This document shows positions 1-4,863 of a stretch of 5,873 nt of DNA, in pieces (position 1 is the first letter of the stretch; every line of letters starts with the position of its first letter). The position numbers were made by a program, and so were the translations under genes. The notes beneath the pieces are model-generated. The model worked only from the letters and a program-made list of their open reading frames with translations. It did no database searches and had not been told where the DNA came from. The stretch covers positions 1 through 5,873 of the forward strand of contig CAMLOB010000281.1 in assembly GCA_946481475.1 (NCBI GenBank), in the 5' to 3' direction. The DNA is from an uncultured Chlorobiota bacterium. Its GTDB lineage: Bacteria > Bacteroidota > Kapaibacteriia > OLB7.

Positions 1-2
1 GG

Positions 3-767
3 CGGAAGCCTGGCGGTGTTAGCGCTGATTTCACGCAGCATGCCCGGCAGGAGGATACCCCCATCGACGAGCGGCTCCTCTCCCCCTGGATATTCGAGAC
101 CGCGCTGCGGCGATTGGCCTATCGGAATCCGGAAAGCTCGCAGTTGAAGGTTCTGCTGATCGGTGATGTTCCGGAAGAGCGACTGGAACGGTTTCAGCAG
201 AGCAATCTGATCCTGAAACGATACGGAGGAAAGATCGAAAGCGCAGCCTTTGCCCCGGAGGAGTTCGACATGATCCTCTGTGCCCGGAGCATGGAGTCCT
301 TCCCCTCCCCTTCCGATCTCTTCCTGAAAGCCCGTCTCTGGCTGAAACCGGAAGGGATGCTGGTGGCCGGGGGGGCGAACTGGGAATCGCTTGAACGTCG
401 GCTGAGCACATCCCGCTGGCTTGACTACTATCCGGGGGGACGCTACTACCTCGGCTTCGGACATCTGCGGCAGTACGCCACGCGGTTCGGTTTCGAGACG
501 GTCTCCAGCGGTACGACGCCGAACCTCCACACGATCTCCTCCATTCTCTTCGGTTCCGATTCGGTCCCGATCCGCATCGCCGCACTTCCGCTGCGGATCG
601 CCGCCCGCCTGCCGCGACTCGGCTCCATCTGGTGGGGCGTCCTCATCAAACGGAGTCTTGCAGTCCGTCCGGTTCTCCACTCTCCAAGAGAAGAACTGGA
701 AATGGCCCCCGGCTTCGCAACCGCCGGCTACGGACGAGCATCGCGGGAGATCATCGAAAAGAATTGA
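3..767 (+). CDS. SAM-dependent methyltransferase-like protein, 5' end outside the window
   Basis: The frame is open from the first bases of the window to a TGA at 765-767, with no ATG or GTG before the first recognisable core. The gene therefore most likely begins upstream; a TTG at 114 would cut into the fold and is not a convincing start. The visible part (254 residues) resembles the C-terminal two thirds of a class I methyltransferase (Methyltransf_11/23 type). It has a first strand KVLLIGDV, then EEFDMILCARSMESFPSPSD (the usual position of DLI..HVLEHV.DP), then LWLKPEGMLVAGG (the usual LKPGG.L strand), then WLDYYPGGRYYLGFGHLRQYA and a GFETV strand. The normal glycine-rich SAM loop (DxGxGxG) is not intact: only LIGDVPEE is seen. 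The acidic/histidine positions of the HVLEH segment are also changed. The fold is inferred from the order of these segments. The substrate is unknown, and a non-catalytic relative is possible. The gene converges on the SDR gene. Confidence 0.6.
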   Translation, partial: RKPGGVSADFTQHARQEDTPIDERLLSPWIFETALRRLAYRNPESSQLKVLLIGDVPEERLERFQQSNLILKRYGGKIESAAFAPEEFDMILCARSMESFPSPSDLFLKARLWLKPEGMLVAGGANWESLERRLSTSRWLDYYPGGRYYLGFGHLRQYATRFGFETVSSGTTPNLHTISSILFGSDSVPIRIAALPLRIAARLPRLGSIWWGVLIKRSLAVRPVLHSPREELEMAPGFATAGYGRASREIIEKN

Positions 768-826
768 CCGCCCCCTCTTCAGGCTCCCCCATACCCCTCG
801 TCCCCCTAATGCCGCGCCATCCCCCC
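768..826 (-). other. G-quadruplex-type G-tract cluster between convergent genes
   Basis: The plus strand has C-tracts at 771-775, 786-790, 794-797 and 802-806, plus a six-C tract at 821-826 inside the end of the SDR gene. On the minus strand this gives four G-tracts of 4-5 separated by loops of 4, 3 and 10 bases, which fits a standard G4 pattern. The four main tracts fill almost the whole gap between the stop codons of the methyltransferase-like gene (767) and the SDR gene (806). In the SDR transcript the structure would lie directly at and after the stop codon. I found no hairpin-plus-T-run terminator in this gap. A role in ending or stabilising transcripts is inference; the tract pattern itself is directly visible. 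Confidence 0.55.
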
Positions 827-1564
827 ATCCACATTGATCGTCTGCCCGGTAATAATCGACGACTCCGGCGAGGCAAGGAAGGCGACAACCTCGGCGATAT
901 CTTCCGGTTCGTCCGCCCGGTGGACCGACTGCTGCGGCAGAAGATGCTCCAGGATGTTCCCGATCAGTTTCTCCCCCGGCGGACGTTGCGTTGCGGTCAG
1001 GCCGACGGTGACGGCGTTGGCGGTGATGCCGTACTTCCCTACCTCGCTTGCAAGGGAACGGACGAAGCCGATCACTCCCATCTTGCTGGTGATGTAGTGG
1101 ACCAGATAGGGAGTGCCGAGCCAGACCGTGTCGGAACTGAGTGCGATGATCCGACCGAACCCGTTCTCCTTCATCGCCGGCAGGACCGCCTTGGTCGTCA
1201 GGAACAGACTGTCCAGGTTGACCGAGAGCATCTTCTTCCACTCCTCGAAGGCAATCAGTTCAAACGGCTCTTCGTGATAGAACCCGACGTTGTTGACAAG
1301 AATATCGATCCTGCCGAAGCGGGCCAGGGTCTTCTCCACCATCTTCCGGGTCTCCTTCTCGCTGGTCACGTCAACGCGGACCGCATCGATCTCTCCTCCG
1401 TTGGCACGGACGGTCTCCATCACCTCCGTCGCATCGGCAATGTCGGCGATCATGATGTTCGCCCCCTCTTCGGCCAGTCGCTTGCAGAAAGCCCGGCCGT
1501 TGCCGACGACTGCTCCGGTGACGATTGCCGTTCTGTTTTCCAGACGTTTCTTTCCTGTGGTCAT
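806..1564 (-). CDS. SDR family NAD(P)-dependent oxidoreductase
   Basis: This 252-residue protein has the normal length of a classical short-chain dehydrogenase/reductase. Visible motifs are the Rossmann glycine motif TGAVVGNG (16-23), D41 at the end of the second strand (usually a sign of NAD rather than NADP preference), D65-V66, NNVG (91-94), the structural/catalytic N116, S144, and the Y157-x3-K161 catalytic pair with the usual 13-residue spacing from the serine. The C-terminal GQTINVDGG is typical of FabG-like members. The usual PG after the sixth strand is replaced by VG (187-188). It is a cytosolic enzyme; the substrate cannot be read from the sequence, and a FabG-like 3-oxoacyl or other alcohol/ketone substrate is possible. 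The ATG at 1562-1564 leaves the expected short lead-in before the first strand, but I see no good Shine-Dalgarno. It lies 70 bases after the Dph6-like gene in the same direction and may be in its operon. It ends with TAG. Confidence 0.93.
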   Translation of the reverse strand: MTTGKKRLENRTAIVTGAVVGNGRAFCKRLAEEGANIMIADIADATEVMETVRANGGEIDAVRVDVTSEKETRKMVEKTLARFGRIDILVNNVGFYHEEPFELIAFEEWKKMLSVNLDSLFLTTKAVLPAMKENGFGRIIALSSDTVWLGTPYLVHYITSKMGVIGFVRSLASEVGKYGITANAVTVGLTATQRPPGEKLIGNILEHLLPQQSVHRADEPEDIAEVVAFLASPESSIITGQTINVDGGMARH

Positions 1565-1582
1565 AGCTAATAGTTGTCGGGA

Positions 1583-1620
1583 CGGATATTCGGGAAGGGA
1601 TGTTGACCGGCGAATATACG
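1583..1620. repeat. Imperfect inverted repeat upstream of the SDR gene
   Basis: CGGATATTCG at 1583-1592 and CGAATATACG at 1611-1620 are inverted copies matching at 9 of 10 positions, with 18 bases between them. They lie in the 70-base gap between the Dph6-like stop (1635) and the SDR start (1564). As DNA this could be an operator; as RNA it could be a weak AU-containing hairpin about 19 bases before the SDR start codon. No T-run follows, so it is not a standard terminator. Function is not known. Confidence 0.4.
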
Positions 1621-1634
1621 GATTGAAGAAGGCA

Positions 1635-2303
1635 TCACAACGACGGTGTCGATTCCACTTTCCAGAAATCGATCTCCAGACCGATGATCTCCGGTGTTGC
1701 GCGCCGTTCGGCGTGAGTCAGAATAATCTCTTTGCTCATCAGCGGACTGCGGCAGACGAACGTGTGATACTCTCCGGCCTCGCCGCACGGGTCCATACCG
1801 TTCTCCAGCATGTATTCCACAAACTCCGCATTCAGATCCCTGCCGAGATACGACTCGCTCAGATTCCGTTCGATCCGGATAATCACCGACCGCATCGATT
1901 CGATCTGCTGTTTGATCAGAAGACTTGTCGGGATATTCCACAGCGGGAAGACGCCCCGCATGTCGTATTCCGACAATCGCTCCTCGAACCAGTCGCGATG
2001 TTCCCGCAGATGGATGTCGCCGAAAATGCCCCGGGTGATTCCTTCGGAACGCAGATCGAAGAGTGTGTTCCGAAGCTCCCGCTCGTAGGTCTGATAATCG
2101 GCCCGCACCTTCAGCAGCGGGATGCCGATCAGCCGGGCCTGCTCTTCGACCAGTTCCGGAGGGAGTCTGTGGGAGAGGACCAGCTCGGTCTCCGCATCGA
2201 TAAACGTCAGGAGAACTTCCGGCTTCAGTCCGGCCTGGACGGCCCTGAAGAGAGCGAAGTGGGAATCCTTCCCCCCGGACCACATGGCAAAGGCGTGACT
2301 CAC
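1635..2303 (-). CDS. Dph6-like PP-loop ATPase (diphthine-ammonia ligase family, ATP_bind_4)
   Basis: This 222-residue protein has the N-type ATP pyrophosphatase loop SGGKDS (9-14), the internal GDIHLREHRDW segment (95-105), FPLWN (119-123) and the family's C-terminal signature PCGEAGEYHTFV (172-183). The length matches single-domain members of COG2102/TIGR00290. In archaea and eukaryotes the family amidates diphthine on EF-2, activating the carboxylate by adenylation. Bacterial EF-G is not known to carry diphthamide, so the substrate here is unknown, and the real activity may be another ATP-dependent amidation or related adenylation. The start is GTG at 2303: AAGGAG (2317-2312) lies 8 bases upstream, and the six residues before the next ATG (2285) form the first strand leading into the loop. 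The start overlaps the stop of the [2Fe-2S] gene by four bases (GTGA), which suggests translational coupling. Cytosolic; no signal or membrane segment is seen. Confidence 0.9.
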   Translation of the reverse strand: MSHAFAMWSGGKDSHFALFRAVQAGLKPEVLLTFIDAETELVLSHRLPPELVEEQARLIGIPLLKVRADYQTYERELRNTLFDLRSEGITRGIFGDIHLREHRDWFEERLSEYDMRGVFPLWNIPTSLLIKQQIESMRSVIIRIERNLSESYLGRDLNAEFVEYMLENGMDPCGEAGEYHTFVCRSPLMSKEIILTHAERRATPEIIGLEIDFWKVESTPSL

Positions 2304-2551
2304 GACCGCTTCTCCTTCCGGACCTCTCCGGCACGCCCCCTCCAGTATGCGGAGTCCCCTTCATCCATCACCGGAATCACCGTCTCTCCGGTTTCGATGG
2401 TTCGCTGCACGTAGGGAACGCAGAGACCGCAGCCGCCGCTGATCGCAAGGTATTCCTGCAACCCGGCAACCGTGGTGCAGGCATGTTCCCGCGCCGTGCG
2501 AAGGGCCGACTCGAACGATTGGTCGAAACATATGCAGCGTGTGACGGACAT
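2300..2551 (-). CDS. BFD-like [2Fe-2S]-binding protein
   Basis: This is an 83-residue small protein. Cysteines form CxC at 6/8 and CxxC at 41/44 within SGGCGLC, the arrangement of bacterioferritin-associated ferredoxin-like domains (Fer2_BFD, PF04324), where four cysteines hold a [2Fe-2S] cluster. The spacing between the pairs (33 residues from C8 to C41) is close to that of E. coli Bfd. An extra cysteine is at 25. The tail after residue 65 is polar and basic (ending RKEKRS). The ATG at 2551 starts right before the first cysteine pair; a longer reading to 2662 would run through the terminator hairpin of the upstream gene and is rejected. Only a weak GAAG lies before the ATG. The stop overlaps the start of the Dph6-like gene (GTGA). 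Electron transfer or cluster delivery to that enzyme is inference; release of iron from ferritin, as for true Bfd, is the alternative, but no ferritin gene is visible here. Confidence 0.85.
   Translation of the reverse strand: MSVTRCICFDQSFESALRTAREHACTTVAGLQEYLAISGGCGLCVPYVQRTIETGETVIPVMDEGDSAYWRGRAGEVRKEKRS
2312..2317 (-). promoter_or_regulatory. Shine-Dalgarno of the Dph6-like gene
   Basis: On the minus strand AAGGAG ends 8 bases before the GTG at 2303. It lies inside the coding region of the preceding [2Fe-2S] gene. It decides for the GTG start over the ATG at 2285 and is the strongest ribosome-binding site in the window; the other visible starts have only weak GAAG-type or no matches. 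Confidence 0.8.
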
Positions 2552-2581
2552 GTCTTCAGAAGGAAATCCGCGAAAAACTCC

Positions 2582-2620
2582 GGGGAGAATATGGCTCTTT
2601 TGCGGGAGGGGAAAGAATAT
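2582..2620. repeat. Short direct repeat upstream of the [2Fe-2S] gene
   Basis: GGGGAGAATAT (2582-2592) and GGGGAAAGAATAT (2608-2620) are near-identical copies about 27 bases apart in the 117-base gap before the [2Fe-2S] gene. Read on the minus strand they contain CATATT and TATATT, either of which could act as a -10 element, but no convincing -35 is found at the right spacing. This gap is the likely site of the promoter for the [2Fe-2S]/Dph6-like unit, because a terminator closes the upstream gene just before it. Confidence 0.3.
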
Positions 2621-2630
2621 AGTCTGTAGC

Positions 2631-2661
2631 AGAAACGGAATGGCGGGACGTTCTCCCGCCA
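2631..2661 (-). terminator. Intrinsic terminator of the ABC-F gene
   Basis: A perfect 8-bp stem, TGGCGGGA (2641-2648) with TCCCGCCA (2654-2661), closes a five-base loop. On the minus strand it starts eight bases after the ABC-F stop codon and is followed by the T-rich TTCCGTTTCT (2640-2631). The T-tract is interrupted, so efficiency may be moderate. It separates the ABC-F transcript from the [2Fe-2S]/Dph6-like unit. Confidence 0.65.
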
Positions 2662-2668
2662 CGCCGCA

Positions 2669-4651
2669 TCAACTCTCCTCGAACTCCGCCTCGGCCTGTT
2701 CCAGATCGGCCGCGGCCCGCTCCCAGCGACCGTAGAGGTCGGAGAGTTCGGACTGGATCTCCTTCAGGCGTTTCTGCACTTCGGCCGCACGCGGGCCGTC
2801 GGAGTAGACTTCCGGATCGGCCAGTTGATCCTCGCAGAGCGTCTTCTCCTCCTCCAGTTTCTCCACCCTCTTCTCGACGACCGCCAGCTTCTCCTTCAAT
2901 TCCTTTGTGGCCGCATACCGTTTGTTCCGCAACTCCGCCTCCCGGCGTTTCTGTTCCTTGCGCGACACCCCGCTCTGATCGCCGTCATCCCCTTTCTTCC
3001 CCTCCGGAGAGGCCGAGCGCGGACCGAAGACATCGTCGACACTCTCGGAGCCGTGGTAGCGGAGATAGTCGTCGATCCCGCCGATATATTCTCTGATCTT
3101 CCGGTTCCGGAAATCGAAGCACTTGCCGACCAGATCGCGGAGAAAATCGCGGTCGTGGGAGACCAGAACGATCGCCCCCTCGAACTCCTGCAAGGCACGC
3201 TTCAGGACGTTCTTGCTGGCCATGTCCAGATGGTTTGTCGGCTCGTCCATAATCAGCAGGTTCCGGGGCTGCAGCAGAAGTTTGGCCATCGCCAGTCGCG
3301 ACTTCTCGCCGCCGGAAAGAACCGAGACCGGTTTGAACACATCGTCGCCGTGAAAGAGGAAGGCCCCGAGGAGGGAGCGAAGCTGGGTCCGGATATCGCC
3401 GACGGCCACCCCGTCGAGCGTTTCGAGAACGGTCTGGCGGGGATCAAGCTCCTCGGCCTGATGCTGCGCGAAGTATCCGATCTCCACGTTATGTCCCGGA
3501 ATTCTCTCCCCTTCAAACGATTCGGTGCCGGCGACAATCCGGCTCAGCGTCGACTTCCCCTCGCCGTTCCGTCCGAGAAAGGCCACTTTCTCCCCCCTCT
3601 CCAGAGCGAAGTCGATATCCTTCAGCACAAGGTTATCGTCGTAGCGCTTCGTGATCCCGTTCAGCTCCATCACCACCCGACCGCTGCGCGGCGCCGGGGG
3701 AAAGCGGAAACGGATCTCCTGCTCGTCCGCCTCCGGCGGTACGATCCGCTCCAGTTTCTCCAGCATCTTCACGCGGGACTGCACCTGGACCGCCTTGGTA
3801 TTCTTGTAGCGGAAGCGTTCGATGAACCGTTCGGTGTCGGCGATCATCTTCTGCTGGTTCTCGTAGGCGGCCTGTTGCAGTTCCCGCCGTTTCTGCCGTT
3901 CGGAGAGATAGAGCGAGTAGTTTCCGGTGTAGACCGTCAGACGTTTGTTCGTCAACTCGTAGGTGTGGGTCGTCAGCGCGTCGAGGAAGGCGCGATCGTG
4001 GGAGATCAGAAGGATTCCACCGTGATAGGTCCGGAGGAAATTCTCCAGCCATGTCAGCGACTCGATATCCAGGTGGTTCGTCGGCTCGTCAAGCATCAGC
4101 AGATCGGGTTCGCGCAGCAGCAGCTTGGCCAGTTCGATCCGCATCTGCCAGCCGCCGGAGAACTCGCCGCAGGGACGATCCAGATCGTCCGGTTCGAAAC
4201 CGAGTCCCATCAGGATCTTCTCCACCTCACCCCGAGCCGAGAAACCGTTCATCGCCTCGAAGCGATGCTGCAACTCTCCGAGTTCTTCCAGCAGGTTCCG
4301 CACAACATCCCCGGCCTCGTCGTGCCGTTCGGAGATCTCCCGACTCAACGTCTCGATTCGCTCCTCCATCGCCGTCAGCTCGCCGAACGCCTTCAGCACC
4401 TCCTCACGGACGGTGGTATCGCTCAGGACGATTCCCTCCTGCGGAAGGTAACCGACCGCCGAACTTGAACGCTTGACGACGTCCCCTTCATCGGGCGTCT
4501 GGTCGCCGATCAGCACACGCATCAGCGTCGTCTTGCCGGCACCGTTCGCCCCCACCAGACCGACCCGGTCCCCCGGGTTGATCGTGAAGGTCACACCACG
4601 AAAAAGAGGGTCTCCACCGAAGAAGACCCCGAGTTTATTTGCAGCAATCAT
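2669..4651 (-). CDS. ABC-F family ATPase, YheS-like
   Basis: This 660-residue protein carries two ABC ATPase domains and no membrane segment. Domain 1 has Walker A GANGAGKT (34-41), signature FSGGW (164-168), Walker B LLMLDE with E189, and switch H218. Domain 2 has Walker A GRNGEGKS (360-367), signature LSGGE (445-449), Walker B IMDE with E470, and H499. The linker between them (about 245-305) is helical and basic, with FIERFRYKNTKAVQVQSR, the ABC-F region that contacts tRNA and the ribosome. A charged coiled-coil tail (about 560-655) including KEQKRREAELR resembles the C-terminal region of E. coli YheS, also in length (YheS is near 640). Both catalytic glutamates are intact. Such proteins bind the ribosomal E site and relieve stalled translation; that role is family knowledge. 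The ATG at 4651 gives the expected N-terminus just before the first strand; only a weak GAAG precedes it. A resistance-type ABC-F is less likely given this linker and tail. Confidence 0.95.
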   Translation of the reverse strand: MIAANKLGVFFGGDPLFRGVTFTINPGDRVGLVGANGAGKTTLMRVLIGDQTPDEGDVVKRSSSAVGYLPQEGIVLSDTTVREEVLKAFGELTAMEERIETLSREISERHDEAGDVVRNLLEELGELQHRFEAMNGFSARGEVEKILMGLGFEPDDLDRPCGEFSGGWQMRIELAKLLLREPDLLMLDEPTNHLDIESLTWLENFLRTYHGGILLISHDRAFLDALTTHTYELTNKRLTVYTGNYSLYLSERQKRRELQQAAYENQQKMIADTERFIERFRYKNTKAVQVQSRVKMLEKLERIVPPEADEQEIRFRFPPAPRSGRVVMELNGITKRYDDNLVLKDIDFALERGEKVAFLGRNGEGKSTLSRIVAGTESFEGERIPGHNVEIGYFAQHQAEELDPRQTVLETLDGVAVGDIRTQLRSLLGAFLFHGDDVFKPVSVLSGGEKSRLAMAKLLLQPRNLLIMDEPTNHLDMASKNVLKRALQEFEGAIVLVSHDRDFLRDLVGKCFDFRNRKIREYIGGIDDYLRYHGSESVDDVFGPRSASPEGKKGDDGDQSGVSRKEQKRREAELRNKRYAATKELKEKLAVVEKRVEKLEEEKTLCEDQLADPEVYSDGPRAAEVQKRLKEIQSELSDLYGRWERAAADLEQAEAEFEES

Positions 4652-4713
4652 AATTCTTCAAAACAGGCAAACGGAATCAGGCCTTGTTTCTCGTTGATCA
4701 AAGGCTGAACCAT
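4648..4713 (-). CDS. Possible 21-codon leader ORF overlapping the ABC-F start
   Basis: A minus-strand ATG at 4713 opens a frame of 21 codons whose TGA (4650-4648) overlaps the ABC-F ATG as ATGA. The peptide begins MVQPLINEK and ends CFEEL. No clear Shine-Dalgarno precedes it. Within it, GCCTTTG (4705-4699) and CAAGGC (4686-4681) could pair, with one bulged base, and CAAGGC could instead pair weakly with GCCTG just downstream, close to the ABC-F GAAG. Leader peptides are known upstream of some ABC-F resistance genes, but nothing proves translation here, and an ORF this short can arise by chance. If the GATAAT at 4722-4717 is the -10 element, the ATG would not be in the transcript. Confidence 0.25.
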   Translation of the reverse strand: MVQPLINEKQGLIPFACFEEL

Positions 4714-4716
4714 TGA

Positions 4717-4731
4717 ATTATCCGAATATTC
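4717..4731 (-). promoter_or_regulatory. Candidate promoter region of the ABC-F gene
   Basis: This is the AT-rich part of an otherwise GC-rich gap. On the minus strand it reads GAATATTC (a perfect 8-bp palindrome, 4731-4724) followed by GATAAT (4722-4717), a fair -10-like hexamer about 65 bases before the ABC-F start. I find no good -35 at 16-18 bases, so the call rests on composition and the hexamer alone. Confidence 0.25.
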
Positions 4732-4734
4732 TTT

Positions 4735-4756
4735 CCGTACTTCGGGACGGGTACGG
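4735..4756. repeat. Short inverted repeat (6-bp stem)
   Basis: CCGTAC (4735-4740) and GTACGG (4751-4756) are perfect inverted copies around a ten-base loop in the gap upstream of ABC-F. It sits next to the AT-rich candidate promoter and could be a protein site or nothing. A stem of this size is common by chance. Confidence 0.25.
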
Positions 4757-4782
4757 GACAACTGACCGTTCTCCGGTATCTC

Positions 4783-4804
4783 GCCGCCGGATACATCCGG
4801 CGGC
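4783..4804. repeat. Strong GC-rich hairpin downstream of the permease gene
   Basis: GCCGCCGGAT (4783-4792) and ATCCGGCGGC (4795-4804) are perfect inverted copies only two bases apart, so the folded form would be a stem of about 9 bp with a four-base TACA (or TGTA) loop. It lies 60 bases beyond the permease stop on the minus strand. No T-run follows on either strand, so it is not a canonical intrinsic terminator. It may protect the 3' end of the permease mRNA or stop transcription with Rho. Confidence 0.55.
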
Positions 4805-4840
4805 TACGGACGGCACCGCACCCTCACACTCTCCCACTCA

Positions 4841-4854
4841 TCCGCCGCGGCGGA
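4841..4854. repeat. 14-bp perfect GC palindrome just after the permease stop
   Basis: TCCGCCGCGGCGGA is fully self-complementary with no loop bases. It begins nine bases after the permease TGA on the minus strand. Together with the hairpin at 4783-4804 it makes the permease 3' region unusually structured. It could be a protein site, a 3'-end structure or a product of GC-rich composition. Confidence 0.45.
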
Positions 4855-4863
4855 CTCGCACAC

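Noticed and set aside
114..116. TTG as the start of the methyltransferase-like gene
   Set aside because: The frame remains open to the window edge and the segment before it (LLSPWIFETALRRLAYR) looks like the helix that precedes the first strand, so the true start is upstream.
1635..2303. Literal diphthamide synthesis as the function of the Dph6-like gene
   Set aside because: Diphthamide is not known in bacteria and no Dph1/2 or Dph5-like gene is in the window; only family membership is supported.
1567..2364. 265-codon minus-strand frame overlapping the Dph6-like gene
   Set aside because: It is a shifted frame over the same strand; its translation is arginine/glycine-rich without motifs, while the other frame carries the full PP-loop family signature.
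632..2414. Long plus-strand frames (632-1570 and 1290-2414) antisense to the SDR and Dph6-like genes
   Set aside because: They overlap two well-supported minus-strand enzymes, show no domain and have biased low-complexity translations typical of antisense shadows.
2552..2662. Longer N-terminus for the [2Fe-2S] protein, starting at GTG 2662
   Set aside because: The extra 37 residues would be encoded partly by the ABC-F terminator hairpin and do not belong to the BFD domain, which begins right after the ATG at 2551.
2825..4468. 547-codon open frame on the plus strand, antisense to ABC-F
   Set aside because: The minus strand encodes an unmistakable ABC-F protein with every motif in place. The plus-strand translation has no recognisable domain and exists because the GC-rich gene seldom uses codons whose complements are stops.
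2669..4651. Antibiotic-resistance ABC-F (Msr/Vga/OptrA type)
   Set aside because: The linker and the C-terminal coiled coil match YheS-type housekeeping members, and no resistance or mobile context is present.
4652..4863. Plus-strand short open frames across the gap between ABC-F and the permease
   Set aside because: They overlap the ends of the flanking genes, have no ribosome sites that I can see and encode no recognisable sequence.
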